Shown here: positions 35,753 through 44,299 of the stretch, piece after piece
How positions within the stretch are numbered: position 1 is the first letter of the stretch
How the letters are laid out: every line of letters starts with the position of its first letter
Origin: Flagellimonas pacifica
GTDB lineage: Bacteria > Bacteroidota > Bacteroidia > Flavobacteriales > Flavobacteriaceae
DNA: 64,000 nt
Direction: 5' to 3'
Assembly: GCF_900215465.1 (NCBI RefSeq)
Contig: NZ_OBEH01000004.1
Span: forward strand, 1-64,000
Made by a program: the position numbers and the translations under genes
The notes under the pieces: model-generated
Database searches by the model: none
Seen by the model: only the letters and a program-made list of their open reading frames with translations
What the model was told of the DNA's origin: nothing

Positions 35753-38344
35753 ATGAAGGGTTCTTTAGGTCTAATGTGCAACTGGGCAAAAATAAGATTA
35801 TTGTTGCTTATGTTAACCATGGTTGGTTGCAATACCCTAAAAAAAGTGGGAGATGATGAGTTGCTCCTTACCAAAAATTCCATATTTACCGATGGTGAAA
35901 AGATTAAGAATGAGGACATAAAAAGCCTAATTGCCCAAAAACCCAATAGCACCCTTCTAGGGTATCCGCTGCGTCTAAATCTTTACAATCTAGCCAAAGA
36001 AAACCCAGATTCCTCGTTTCAGAATTGGTTGCACAGAAAGGAAAAAAGAGAAAAAAGACTTAACAATCTGCTTTCCCAAAAACAGGTGAACAGATTAAGA
36101 GAATCTTTTATAGTAAAAGGCGCTAGTGATTTTTTAAAAAGAATTGGGGAAGCCCCAATGATTATAGATACTTCCCTAACCCAAAAATCCGTAAATAGAT
36201 TAAAGGCCTATTATAATAGTAAAGGGTATTTTAACAATACAGGAGCATATAACATTGTTAAAGGAAAAAGAAAAAAAAGAGGCAAGATTGAATACAATAT
36301 CAACTTAGAAAAACCTTTTTTCATAGATACCATTCAAAAGAATATATCCTCACCTGAACTAGATTCTATATACAATAGGGCCATAGAACAATCATTGGTT
36401 AAAACTGGAGATCAGTTTGATCTGGCTAAATTCAACAATGAGCGGGAGCGCCTGACCACTTTGTTTAGGAATTCTGGTGTTTATAATTTTCAAGAAAGCT
36501 CCATTAATTATGACATTTTAAGGGATACCATAAAACTAGCAGATGACCAATCCATGGATGTTCAACTTAACATTCAAAAACCAAGAAGTGTCAATGATTC
36601 AAGCTCTGTAGGCAATGACTACAAGATATTTCGTTTTAAGAAGGTAAATATCTATGCAGATTATAAGATTGGATGGGCTAAAGATTCCCTGAAATCCATA
36701 GACCATGAAAACTACACTATTTATTATTACGATAAGCTCAAATACAAACCCGAAGCATTGACCGATGCTATTTTCTTTGAAAAGGATAGTATTTATAGAG
36801 ATTTGGACCGAATTCGTACCTACCGGCAGGTTACCAACTTAAACACCTTTAAATACCCCAGTATTATTGATTCTCTAGTGGGGAACAACAAACTCATCTC
36901 AAGTATCTATCTTACCCCTAGACCTAAGTTTTCATTGAACTTGGATTTTGATGTCACCCACTCAAATATCCAACAGGTAGGAACTGCATTTAGTGCCTCA
37001 GTGATTACTCGAAATGTTTTTGGCGGTGCGGAAACCTTGAATATTTCTGCAAGAGGTTCCGTTGGCCTACTTAATGGCCGTAATATAACAATAGGTGGTG
37101 ACACCTTTACATCAGAAATAGGTGGTGATGTAAACATTACCTTTCCTAGAATTTGGTTTCCATTGAATACAGAGAAAATAATTCCACATTATATGTTACC
37201 TCAAAGTCGCTTTTTGGTGGGAACAAATTTTCAAAAGAACATTGGTTTGGATAAGCAATCCTTTAATACGGTACTTTCATACAATTGGAATCCTTCCAAC
37301 AGTCTGCGCAACAACATAGAATTAATGAATGTGGAGTTTGTACGCAATGTAAATCCTGATAATTTTTACAACCAATACCAGAACACCTTTGCAAGATTGG
37401 ATGAAATTGCAAACAACTTTCAAGATGACCCACAATATGCCTCATTCTTTGAAGAAACAGGTAATACCGAAGACCCTTTACAGTTAAGTATTCCCACTGG
37501 AGCCAATGATTTTGCAAAAGCAGTTTTGGACAACGAAATTCCAACGGACCAGCAACAACGTGCCGATGTAAATAGCATTGAGGAACGTCGACAACGATTA
37601 ACGGAAAACAACCTCATTTTTGCAAGTAATTATACCTTTTCAAAAAACAGCAAAGTAGACATCAACGATAATGATTTCTACCAATTTAGAATGAAATTGG
37701 AAAGTGCAGGCAACCTTCTTTCTCTTCTGGAAGATGTAGTACCCTATAATAAAAATGACAATGACCAACTTTTGGTCTTTGGAGTGCCTTTTTCGCAATA
37801 TTTTAAAACCGAGTTCGATTTTATCAGGCACTGGGAAGTATCAAACTCAAAAGTTTTGGCCTTTAGAAGTTTTTTAGGGCTAGCAGTTCCTTATGGCAAT
37901 TCGGAAAGTATTCCTTTTGTTCGAAGTTATTTTGCCGGCGGGTCTAACGACAATAGAGCTTGGAATGCATATGAACTTGGGCCGGGAAAAACCAGCAATA
38001 TCAACGATTTTAATGAAGCTAACCTAAAATTGGCCTTAAATCTTGAATATCGATTTCCGATTGCAGGTGATGTTAAAGGTGCTTTTTTTGCCGATGCAGG
38101 TAATATTTGGAACGTTTTTGACAACGAGGACAATCCCGATGCCATCTTCAGTGGATTTAACTCTTTATCAGATATTGCTTTGGGCACCGGATTTGGGCTA
38201 CGGTACGACTTCACTTACTTTGTTTTTAGGTTAGATATAGGTTTTAAAACCTATAATCCAGCTGAAGAAGCAGCAAAACGCTGGTTTAGACAGTATAACT
38301 TTAAAAACGCTGGTTTCAATATCGGTATAAATTATCCCTTCTAG
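35753..38344 (+). CDS. BamA/TamA family outer membrane protein, 863 aa
   Basis: The protein is an Omp85-type barrel with a lipoprotein-like signal (RLLLLMLTMVGCNTL). After it come POTRA-like periplasmic repeats (about 60-420), then a 16-strand barrel ending ...GFNIGINYPF with a terminal Phe. The GGSNDNRAWNAYELGPG segment near 715 is the conserved RGF-like loop region of BamA/TamA (here NDNRAW). It probably helps insertion of outer membrane proteins. I give ATG 35753; ATG 35774 (MCNWAKIRLL) would leave a more normal leader after the promoter. The lipidation site on a barrel is unusual elsewhere but common in this Bacteroidota subgroup. Confidence 0.9.
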   Translation: MKGSLGLMCNWAKIRLLLLMLTMVGCNTLKKVGDDELLLTKNSIFTDGEKIKNEDIKSLIAQKPNSTLLGYPLRLNLYNLAKENPDSSFQNWLHRKEKREKRLNNLLSQKQVNRLRESFIVKGASDFLKRIGEAPMIIDTSLTQKSVNRLKAYYNSKGYFNNTGAYNIVKGKRKKRGKIEYNINLEKPFFIDTIQKNISSPELDSIYNRAIEQSLVKTGDQFDLAKFNNERERLTTLFRNSGVYNFQESSINYDILRDTIKLADDQSMDVQLNIQKPRSVNDSSSVGNDYKIFRFKKVNIYADYKIGWAKDSLKSIDHENYTIYYYDKLKYKPEALTDAIFFEKDSIYRDLDRIRTYRQVTNLNTFKYPSIIDSLVGNNKLISSIYLTPRPKFSLNLDFDVTHSNIQQVGTAFSASVITRNVFGGAETLNISARGSVGLLNGRNITIGGDTFTSEIGGDVNITFPRIWFPLNTEKIIPHYMLPQSRFLVGTNFQKNIGLDKQSFNTVLSYNWNPSNSLRNNIELMNVEFVRNVNPDNFYNQYQNTFARLDEIANNFQDDPQYASFFEETGNTEDPLQLSIPTGANDFAKAVLDNEIPTDQQQRADVNSIEERRQRLTENNLIFASNYTFSKNSKVDINDNDFYQFRMKLESAGNLLSLLEDVVPYNKNDNDQLLVFGVPFSQYFKTEFDFIRHWEVSNSKVLAFRSFLGLAVPYGNSESIPFVRSYFAGGSNDNRAWNAYELGPGKTSNINDFNEANLKLALNLEYRFPIAGDVKGAFFADAGNIWNVFDNEDNPDAIFSGFNSLSDIALGTGFGLRYDFTYFVFRLDIGFKTYNPAEEAAKRWFRQYNFKNAGFNIGINYPF

Positions 38345-38358
38345 ACCGAATATTTTAT

Positions 38359-38366
38359 TACTTTTG
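38359..38366 (+). promoter_or_regulatory. -7 box of fbaA promoter
   Basis: TACTTTTG matches TAnnTTTG, 32 nt before the fbaA start codon. Confidence 0.45.
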
Positions 38367-38398
38367 TTCACTTATTTAACCAATAATTAACTAAAAGT

Positions 38399-39466
38399 AT
38401 GTCCCACAATATTAAGCCGGGCGTTGCAACTGGCGATGAAGTTCAAGCTATTTTTAACCACGCAAAAGAAAATGGTTATGCACTTCCTGCAGTAAATGTG
38501 ATTGGATCTAACACCATAAATGCTGTCTTGGAAACTGCCGCTGCCCTAAACTCACCCGTTATTGTTCAATTCTCTAACGGCGGAGCACAGTTCAATGCAG
38601 GAAAGGGATTATCTAACGAAAACCAAAGAGCTGCTGTACAAGGAGCTGTTGCAGGTGCCAAACACGTACACCAATTGGCAGAAGCATACGGAGCTACCGT
38701 AATTCTTCATACAGACCATTGTGCAAAAAAATTATTGCCTTGGGTTGATGGACTTTTAGATGCAAGCGAAGAGCATTATGCAGCCACTGGAAAATCACTG
38801 TTCAGTTCGCATATGATAGACCTTTCTGAAGAACCCATTGAAGAAAATATTGAAATCTGCAAGGATTATCTAGAACGCATGAGCAAAATGGGCATGACTT
38901 TGGAAATTGAGCTTGGTGTAACCGGTGGTGAAGAAGATGGTGTGGACAATACAGATATTGATAGCTCCAAACTATATACACAACCTGAAGAAGTTGCCTA
39001 TGCATATGAAGAATTGTCAAAAATTAGTCCTAAGTTCACTATTGCGGCTGCCTTTGGTAATGTTCATGGGGTATACAAGCCGGGAAATGTAACATTGACT
39101 CCAAAAATCTTGAAGAACTCCCAAGAATTCGTTTCTGAAAAGTATGGAGTGGAACACAATCATATTGATTTTGTCTTTCACGGTGGATCTGGATCCACTT
39201 TAGAGGAAATCAGAGAGTCCATTGGCTACGGTGTCATCAAAATGAACATTGACACTGATTTACAATACGCATTTCTTTCAGGAGTAAGAGACTATGTTCA
39301 GGACAAATCAGATTATCTTCAAGCCCAAATAGGAAATCCAGAAGGAGATGATCAGCCAAATAAAAAGTTCTATGATCCTAGGGTTTGGCTTCGTGAGGGA
39401 GAAAAGTCCTTTGTTGAAAGGTTGAAAAAGGCCTTTGAGGATCTTAATAATATCAATACACTTTAA
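38399..39466 (+). CDS. fbaA: class II fructose-bisphosphate aldolase
   Basis: The enzyme cleaves fructose 1,6-bisphosphate to glyceraldehyde phosphate and dihydroxyacetone phosphate with zinc. The metal ligands lie in HTDHCAKK and in GNVHGVYKPG and DFVFHGGSGS. The 355-residue length and the insert pattern (VTGGEEDGVDNTD) fit the E. coli FbaA (class IIA) type. Its own promoter box precedes it, and accD begins 34 nt after the stop. Confidence 0.97.
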   Translation: MSHNIKPGVATGDEVQAIFNHAKENGYALPAVNVIGSNTINAVLETAAALNSPVIVQFSNGGAQFNAGKGLSNENQRAAVQGAVAGAKHVHQLAEAYGATVILHTDHCAKKLLPWVDGLLDASEEHYAATGKSLFSSHMIDLSEEPIEENIEICKDYLERMSKMGMTLEIELGVTGGEEDGVDNTDIDSSKLYTQPEEVAYAYEELSKISPKFTIAAAFGNVHGVYKPGNVTLTPKILKNSQEFVSEKYGVEHNHIDFVFHGGSGSTLEEIRESIGYGVIKMNIDTDLQYAFLSGVRDYVQDKSDYLQAQIGNPEGDDQPNKKFYDPRVWLREGEKSFVERLKKAFEDLNNINTL

Positions 39467-39500
39467 AATAAATACAGCGGTTTAACCTAATATTGATTCC

Positions 39501-40361
39501 ATGTCGTCTTGGTTTAAAAGAAAAGAAAAAGGAATACAAACAGCTACTGAGGAAAAAAAGGATACTCCTAAAGGCCTTTGGTACAAATCCCCCACTGGGA
39601 AAATCGTTGAATCTGAGGATTTAGCCAAAAACTTTTACGTAAGTCCAGAAGATGACTATCACGTAAGAATTGGTAGTAAGGAATATTTTGAGATTCTTTT
39701 TGATGACAACAAGTTCAAAGAACTGGATGCAAAATTATCCTCCAAAGATCCATTGCGTTTTGTGGATACCAAAAAATACTCGGAACGCTTAAAGGCTGCG
39801 GAGCAAAAAACCAAATTGAAGGATGCGGTGCGCACTGCTGTGGGAAAATCCCAAGGCAAGGAGTTGGTCATAGCTTGTATGGATTTCAGCTTTATTGGTG
39901 GATCTATGGGAAGTGTGGTAGGTGAAAAAATTTCACGTGCCATTGACCATGCCAAAAAGAAGAAGGTTCCATTTGTAATGATTTCAAAATCTGGTGGCGC
40001 ACGAATGATGGAAGCTGCACTATCTTTGATGCAGTTGGCCAAAACATCAGCTAAACTAGCTCAATTGGCGGATGCAAAAATACCTTACATTTCTTTATGC
40101 ACTGATCCAACCACTGGCGGAACAACTGCTTCTTATGCCATGTTAGGAGACATTAATATAGCCGAACCAGGTGCATTAATAGGTTTTGCAGGACCAAGGG
40201 TAGTGAAAGATACTGTTGGTAAAGATCTTCCTGAAGGTTTTCAAACCTCTGAGTTTTTAAAAGAACATGGGTTCTTGGATTTCATCTCCCATCGAAGAGA
40301 TTTAAAAAAGAAAATCAATCAGTATATTGATTTGATTATGAACCAACCCATGAGATCATAA
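39501..40361 (+). CDS. accD: acetyl-CoA carboxylase carboxyltransferase subunit beta
   Basis: AccD pairs with AccA to transfer CO2 from biotin to acetyl-CoA in fatty acid synthesis. The crotonase-like core shows [40 protein letters not shown] and [18 protein letters not shown] with the oxyanion-hole glycines. The N-terminal region aligns with the zinc-ribbon part ([32 protein letters not shown]) but all four zinc Cys are replaced. The 286-residue length is normal. It is followed by a terminator, and may share the fbaA transcript. Confidence 0.95.
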   Translation: MSSWFKRKEKGIQTATEEKKDTPKGLWYKSPTGKIVESEDLAKNFYVSPEDDYHVRIGSKEYFEILFDDNKFKELDAKLSSKDPLRFVDTKKYSERLKAAEQKTKLKDAVRTAVGKSQGKELVIACMDFSFIGGSMGSVVGEKISRAIDHAKKKKVPFVMISKSGGARMMEAALSLMQLAKTSAKLAQLADAKIPYISLCTDPTTGGTTASYAMLGDINIAEPGALIGFAGPRVVKDTVGKDLPEGFQTSEFLKEHGFLDFISHRRDLKKKINQYIDLIMNQPMRS

Positions 40362-40363
40362 AA

Positions 40364-40390
40364 AAAGCCCCGAAATTCGGGGCTTTCCTT
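40364..40390 (+). terminator. Rho-independent terminator after accD
   Basis: Stem AAAGCCCCG / CGGGGCTTT with loop aaatt, then a T-rich tract, starting 2 nt after the accD stop codon. The A run on its left also allows it to end the convergent lipoprotein gene transcript. Confidence 0.88.
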
Positions 40391-40398
40391 TTCATAAT

Positions 40399-40428
40399 GT
40401 CAGTTCAAACGCGGTCGAGAACTTTTTT
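40399..40428. repeat. possible remnant of a dispersed intergenic repeat
   Basis: The segment gtcagttcaaacgcggtcga resembles short repeats of the CAGTTCGAGCGCAGTCGAG kind that I recall from many Flavobacteriia genomes. A related-looking segment (cttcgactccactcagc) lies near 13774. Neither forms a complete palindrome here, so both look decayed. The identification is from memory. Confidence 0.25.
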
Positions 40429-40491
40429 CAGTGGGCAGATTAAAACACACATCTAGACTCCCCTCAATATGACAACCAATTCTTAATCAAA

Positions 40492-41370
40492 TTATTTTTT
40501 AAAACGCCTCAAGAATATTTCCTTTTCGGTGCCATCAGGTTGGGTTAGAATACCGATAGCATCACAAGTCCCATCACCAAAATCCAAACTAGCGGTGTTT
40601 TCATTTCTAGTGATTTCCAAAACGCCACTAACAATAAATCTACAGGCCATTTCCCTTCGTAATGGTGTAATCACTTCCTTGACAAAAACATTGCCTTCTC
40701 TACCTACATAAGTTCGTTTACCTGTGATCAAGAAAACATTGTCTCCCCAAAAACCAGACCCGTAACCTTCTATCCACTCTCTGGTACGGGTTCCTTCAAA
40801 GGAAGCAGTATCACCATCAGGCCACGTAGTAGCAAAAGATGCATTCGCAGTAGATTGTGGGTTTTCATTTTCATTGGAACGCTCACGGAGAATATTGGCA
40901 CTTCCCTCAATAGCTGCACCATTGAACGTGAAATTTTCAAGGCTCAAAGTCAATGTTTTGGTAGCTGCTTCCATATCTTTCGCATAGCTCAAATTGATTA
41001 TACCGCTCAACACATTTCCATTGGGCAATTCACAACCTTCTCCAAAATCAATGGTTTTTTCCTTGGTGGTATCGGTAGTCACTGTAGTAATGGTAACACA
41101 ATCTGGAAGGAAGTCCGATCTATGTGGTATCTTGGAAATGAACGAAATCTCATCAGAAGCATACACATCTTCAGCTATTGCGGTAACTTCTTCCGAAATC
41201 ATTTCGGTTTCATCACTGTACTGTAATTCTGCAGCCGAAATCACTGCAGTGCTGGACAACTCCTCTGTAGTATCTTCTTCCTTACTACATGAAGTTGCCA
41301 TCAAAAGCACAGTTCCTATAAAAACCAATGTAATTTTTGTAAAATTGAATTGTTTGGGATTCTTTTTCAT
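40492..41370 (-). CDS. lipoprotein of unknown function, 292 aa
   Basis: I use the ATG at 41370; the longer frame starts with a TTG at 41379. The signal ITLVFIGTVLLMATSCSKEED gives the lipidated Cys and is followed by an acidic, Ser/Thr-rich linker. The body is a beta-rich region with regular Cys (PDCVTI, GEGCELPNG, REMACRF, GDGTCDAIG) and repeated GTRTREW / GKRTYVGREG-like strands. It resembles uncharacterised Flavobacteriia lipoproteins without a named domain. It probably faces the periplasm or surface. Confidence 0.75.
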   Translation of the reverse strand: MKKNPKQFNFTKITLVFIGTVLLMATSCSKEEDTTEELSSTAVISAAELQYSDETEMISEEVTAIAEDVYASDEISFISKIPHRSDFLPDCVTITTVTTDTTKEKTIDFGEGCELPNGNVLSGIINLSYAKDMEAATKTLTLSLENFTFNGAAIEGSANILRERSNENENPQSTANASFATTWPDGDTASFEGTRTREWIEGYGSGFWGDNVFLITGKRTYVGREGNVFVKEVITPLRREMACRFIVSGVLEITRNENTASLDFGDGTCDAIGILTQPDGTEKEIFLRRFKK

Positions 41371-41461
41371 AATGATCAAATTTTAGAGTTTGGTTCTATG
41401 ACCCATTCAAAAACAAAAGGTTTAATCGTAGCGCAAAATTTTTCATTCCAAAAAAAGAGAT

Positions 41462-41469
41462 TATCTTTG
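41462..41469 (+). promoter_or_regulatory. -7 box of rpsO promoter
   Basis: TATCTTTG matches TAnnTTTG, giving a leader of about 50 nt before the rpsO start at 41522. A T run at 41439-41444 is at roughly the -33 distance. Confidence 0.55.
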
Positions 41470-41521
41470 CACGCTGATTGAGAGACAATCAATACATAAA
41501 AATCATTTAAATAATATTGGA

Positions 41522-41791
41522 ATGTATTTAACAAAAGAAGTAAAGGCCGATATCTTTAAGAAACATGGCGGCTCTGAGAGCAACACAGGTTCTACGGAAG
41601 GACAAGTTGCATTGTTCACACACCGTATCAACCATTTGACGCAACACCTTAAAAAGAACCACAAGGATTACAACACCGAGCGTTCTTTGGTAAGATTGGT
41701 AGGTAAAAGACGTAGTCTTTTGGATTACCTAAAGAAAAAAGATATTGTAAAATACCGTGAGTTAATTAAAGAACTAGGTATTAGAAAATAA
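41522..41791 (+). CDS. rpsO: 30S ribosomal protein S15
   Basis: S15 binds 16S rRNA in the platform of the small subunit. The 89-residue length and the motifs GSTEGQVALFTHRINHLTQHLKKNHKDY and RLVGKRRSLLDYLKKKD are universal for S15. The gene stands before pnp, the same order as in E. coli. A terminator hairpin 6 nt after the stop limits read-through to pnp. Confidence 0.98.
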   Translation: MYLTKEVKADIFKKHGGSESNTGSTEGQVALFTHRINHLTQHLKKNHKDYNTERSLVRLVGKRRSLLDYLKKKDIVKYRELIKELGIRK

Positions 41792-41796
41792 AAATA

Positions 41797-41824
41797 AAAA
41801 GGGGAGGCTTGGCTTCCCCTTTTA
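41797..41824 (+). terminator. Rho-independent terminator between rpsO and pnp
   Basis: Stem AAAAGGGGA / TCCCCTTTT extended by a G-T pair, followed by tattttg. It is the first of several hairpins in the rpsO-pnp spacer. Confidence 0.75.
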
Positions 41825-41828
41825 TTTT

Positions 41829-41998
41829 GCCAAACTCGTTTTGGCACTTAAATCCCAATCTTAGGATTGGGCAAACACAAAAAGCTGCCTACAGTTTTTC
41901 ATTGGTCAGTGCCATTGGCACACTCAACAACAACACAACCCGACCGTCCGGATGGCGGTAGACCAAATGTTTAACGACCCACGTAAATTTTAGTGGGT
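41829..41998 (+). promoter_or_regulatory. hairpin-rich pnp leader
   Basis: Five inverted repeats follow one another: GCCAAA/TTTGGC (41829-41845), CCCAATC/GATTGGG (41854-41871), GTGCCA/TGGCAC (41919-41931), ACCGTC/GGCGGT with one G-U pair (about 41944-41960) and ACCCAC/GTGGGT (41977-41998). The last ends 13 nt before the pnp start codon. In E. coli a stem-loop in the pnp leader is cut by RNase III for PNPase autoregulation; a similar role here is inference. Confidence 0.5.
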
Positions 41999-42010
41999 AA
42001 GACTAATTCT

Positions 42011-44230
42011 ATGATTCCAAAAACTTTTAAAGAGGTCATTGACCTTGGTGACGGTAGGGAAATTTCTATCGAAACCGGAAAATTGGCAAAACAGGCCCAT
42101 GGTTCTGTTGTTGTTCAATCTGGCAAGTGTATGCTGTTGTGTACAGTTGTCTCCAATTACAAACAAAGCGATGTCGATTTTTTACCCCTTACGGTAGATT
42201 ATCGTGAAAAATTCGCCGCTGCCGGGCGTTATCCAGGTGGTTTCTTCAAACGTGAAGCAAGACCAAGTGATGGTGAAGTATTGACCATGCGTTTGGTGGA
42301 CAGGGTCCTAAGACCTTTGTTCCCTAAAGATTATCATGCGGAAACGCAGGTAATGATTCAGTTAATGTCGCATGATGACGAAGTAATGCCTGATGCCATG
42401 GCCGGACTTGCTGCTTCTGCAGCTATCCAACTTTCAGACTTTCCGTTTGAATGCGCGATCTCAGAAGCTCGGGTGGGACGTATTAATGGTGAATTTATCA
42501 TCAACCCAACCAGAGAACAGTTAAAAGAATCTGACATTGATATGATGATCGGTGCCTCTGCAGATTCCGTAATGATGGTTGAAGGAGAGATGAAGGAGAT
42601 TTCCGAAGAGGAAATGACAGAAGCTATCAAATTTGCACATGAAGCTATTAAAGTACAATGTGCTGCTCAAATAAAATTAGCCGAAGCTTTCGGAAAGAAA
42701 GAAGTACGTGAATACGAGCCAGAAAGAGAAGATGAAGATCTAGCCAAAAAAGTATATGACCTAACTTATGACAAGGTGTATGCCATTGCTAAAGCAGGTT
42801 CTGCAAAACATGAACGTAGTGCGGCGTTTGATGCTATTAAAGAAGAAATAAAAGAAACTTTTTCTGAAGAAGAATTGGAGGATTTTGGCGATTTAGTTTC
42901 AAAATACTTCTACAAGGCCGAAAAAGAAGCCATTCGTAATCTTACATTGGAAGAAGGATTGCGCTTAGATGGGCGTAAAACCGATGAAATCAGACCAATC
43001 TGGTGTGAAATTGATTATTTGCCATCTGTGCACGGTTCTTCAATCTTTACAAGAGGAGAAACACAAGCTTTGGCTACAGTAACTCTAGGTACATCAAGAG
43101 AAGCTAACCAGATAGATATGCCATCTTATGAAGGTGAAGAAACGTTCTATTTGCACTACAACTTCCCTCCTTTCTCTACTGGAGAAGCTAGACCAATCCG
43201 TGGTACTTCCCGTAGAGAAGTAGGTCATGGGAACTTGGCCCAGCGTGCACTTAAAGGAATGATTCCTGAAGATTGCCCTTATACCGTACGTGTAGTTTCT
43301 GAAGTATTGGAATCTAACGGATCATCTTCCATGGCAACGGTTTGTTCCGGTACTATGGCCTTAATGGATGCCGGTGTCCAGCTTAAAAAGCCTGTTTCCG
43401 GTATTGCAATGGGGTTAATTTCTGACGCAGATTCTGGTAAATATGCAGTTTTATCTGATATCTTAGGTGATGAAGACCACTTAGGAGATATGGACTTTAA
43501 AGTCACTGGTACTGCCGATGGTATTACCGCTTGCCAAATGGATATCAAGGTAAAAGGTTTATCCTACGAAATTTTGGTAAAAGCATTAATGCAGGCCAAA
43601 GACGGAAGACTTCATATTCTTGAAAAACTGACAGATACTATCGCTGCTCCGAATGCAGACGTTAAATCATACGCTCCAAAAATCGTCACTAAGATTATAC
43701 CTGGTGAGTATATTGGTGCTGTTATTGGTTCAGGTGGAAAAGTTATTCAAGAATTGCAAAAAGAGACCAATACCACAATTGTCATCAACGAAGATCCAGA
43801 TACAGAGGAAGGTATAGTGGAAATTCTAGGTACTGGTCAAGAGGGTATCGATGCCGTAATCGCAAAAATTGATGCTTTAATGTTCAAGCCTGAAGTTGGA
43901 AGTGTTTACGAAGTGAAAGTGATAAAAATGCTCGACTTTGGTGCTGTGGTTGAATATGTTGAAGCTCCTGGCAACGAAGTTTTACTTCATGTTTCCGAAT
44001 TGGCTTGGGAACGCACAGAAAATGTTTCTGATGTAGTAAACATGGGAGATGTATTTGACGTGAAATACTTTGGCCTTGATCCAAGAACAAGAAAAGAGAA
44101 GGTTTCTAGAAAGGCCCTTTTGCCAAAACCAGAAGGTTATGTTGAAAGACCGCCAAGAAATGATCGAGGTAATCGCAGAAACAACGACCGCAGAGGTGGT
44201 AATCGTGACAGAAAACCAAGAAGGGATTAA
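42011..44230 (+). CDS. pnp: polyribonucleotide nucleotidyltransferase (PNPase)
   Basis: PNPase degrades RNA by phosphorolysis from the 3' end. The first RNase PH domain, the helical linker, the second RNase PH domain ([42 protein letters not shown]), a KH domain ([19 protein letters not shown]) and an S1 domain ([21 protein letters not shown]) are in the normal order. A basic Arg/Asn/Gly-rich tail ends the protein. I use the ATG at 42011 ([15 protein letters not shown]), the usual Flavobacteriia start; a GTG at 41993 would add six residues inside the last leader hairpin. Confidence 0.97.
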   Translation: MIPKTFKEVIDLGDGREISIETGKLAKQAHGSVVVQSGKCMLLCTVVSNYKQSDVDFLPLTVDYREKFAAAGRYPGGFFKREARPSDGEVLTMRLVDRVLRPLFPKDYHAETQVMIQLMSHDDEVMPDAMAGLAASAAIQLSDFPFECAISEARVGRINGEFIINPTREQLKESDIDMMIGASADSVMMVEGEMKEISEEEMTEAIKFAHEAIKVQCAAQIKLAEAFGKKEVREYEPEREDEDLAKKVYDLTYDKVYAIAKAGSAKHERSAAFDAIKEEIKETFSEEELEDFGDLVSKYFYKAEKEAIRNLTLEEGLRLDGRKTDEIRPIWCEIDYLPSVHGSSIFTRGETQALATVTLGTSREANQIDMPSYEGEETFYLHYNFPPFSTGEARPIRGTSRREVGHGNLAQRALKGMIPEDCPYTVRVVSEVLESNGSSSMATVCSGTMALMDAGVQLKKPVSGIAMGLISDADSGKYAVLSDILGDEDHLGDMDFKVTGTADGITACQMDIKVKGLSYEILVKALMQAKDGRLHILEKLTDTIAAPNADVKSYAPKIVTKIIPGEYIGAVIGSGGKVIQELQKETNTTIVINEDPDTEEGIVEILGTGQEGIDAVIAKIDALMFKPEVGSVYEVKVIKMLDFGAVVEYVEAPGNEVLLHVSELAWERTENVSDVVNMGDVFDVKYFGLDPRTRKEKVSRKALLPKPEGYVERPPRNDRGNRRNNDRRGGNRDRKPRRD

Positions 44231-44253
44231 ACCCTTTCATATCTAATTCATAA

Positions 44254-44288
44254 AAAACTCGCTCCTTAGTTGGAACGAGTTTTTTTTT
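44254..44288. terminator. terminator after pnp
   Basis: Stem aaaactcg / cgagtttt with a 14-nt inner part that can pair weakly, followed by nine T. It lies between pnp and the convergent PagL-like gene, 12 nt from the stop codon of the latter, and may serve both. Confidence 0.8.
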
Positions 44289-44299
44289 GAAATTTAGTT

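Noticed and set aside
39659..40042. Long antisense ORF inside accD
   Set aside because: It lies opposite a well-conserved gene, has no family features and is a typical shadow frame.
41829..41998. Insertion sequence remnant between rpsO and pnp
   Set aside because: The inverted repeats are short and of different sequence, with no transposase fragment; local RNA hairpins fit better.
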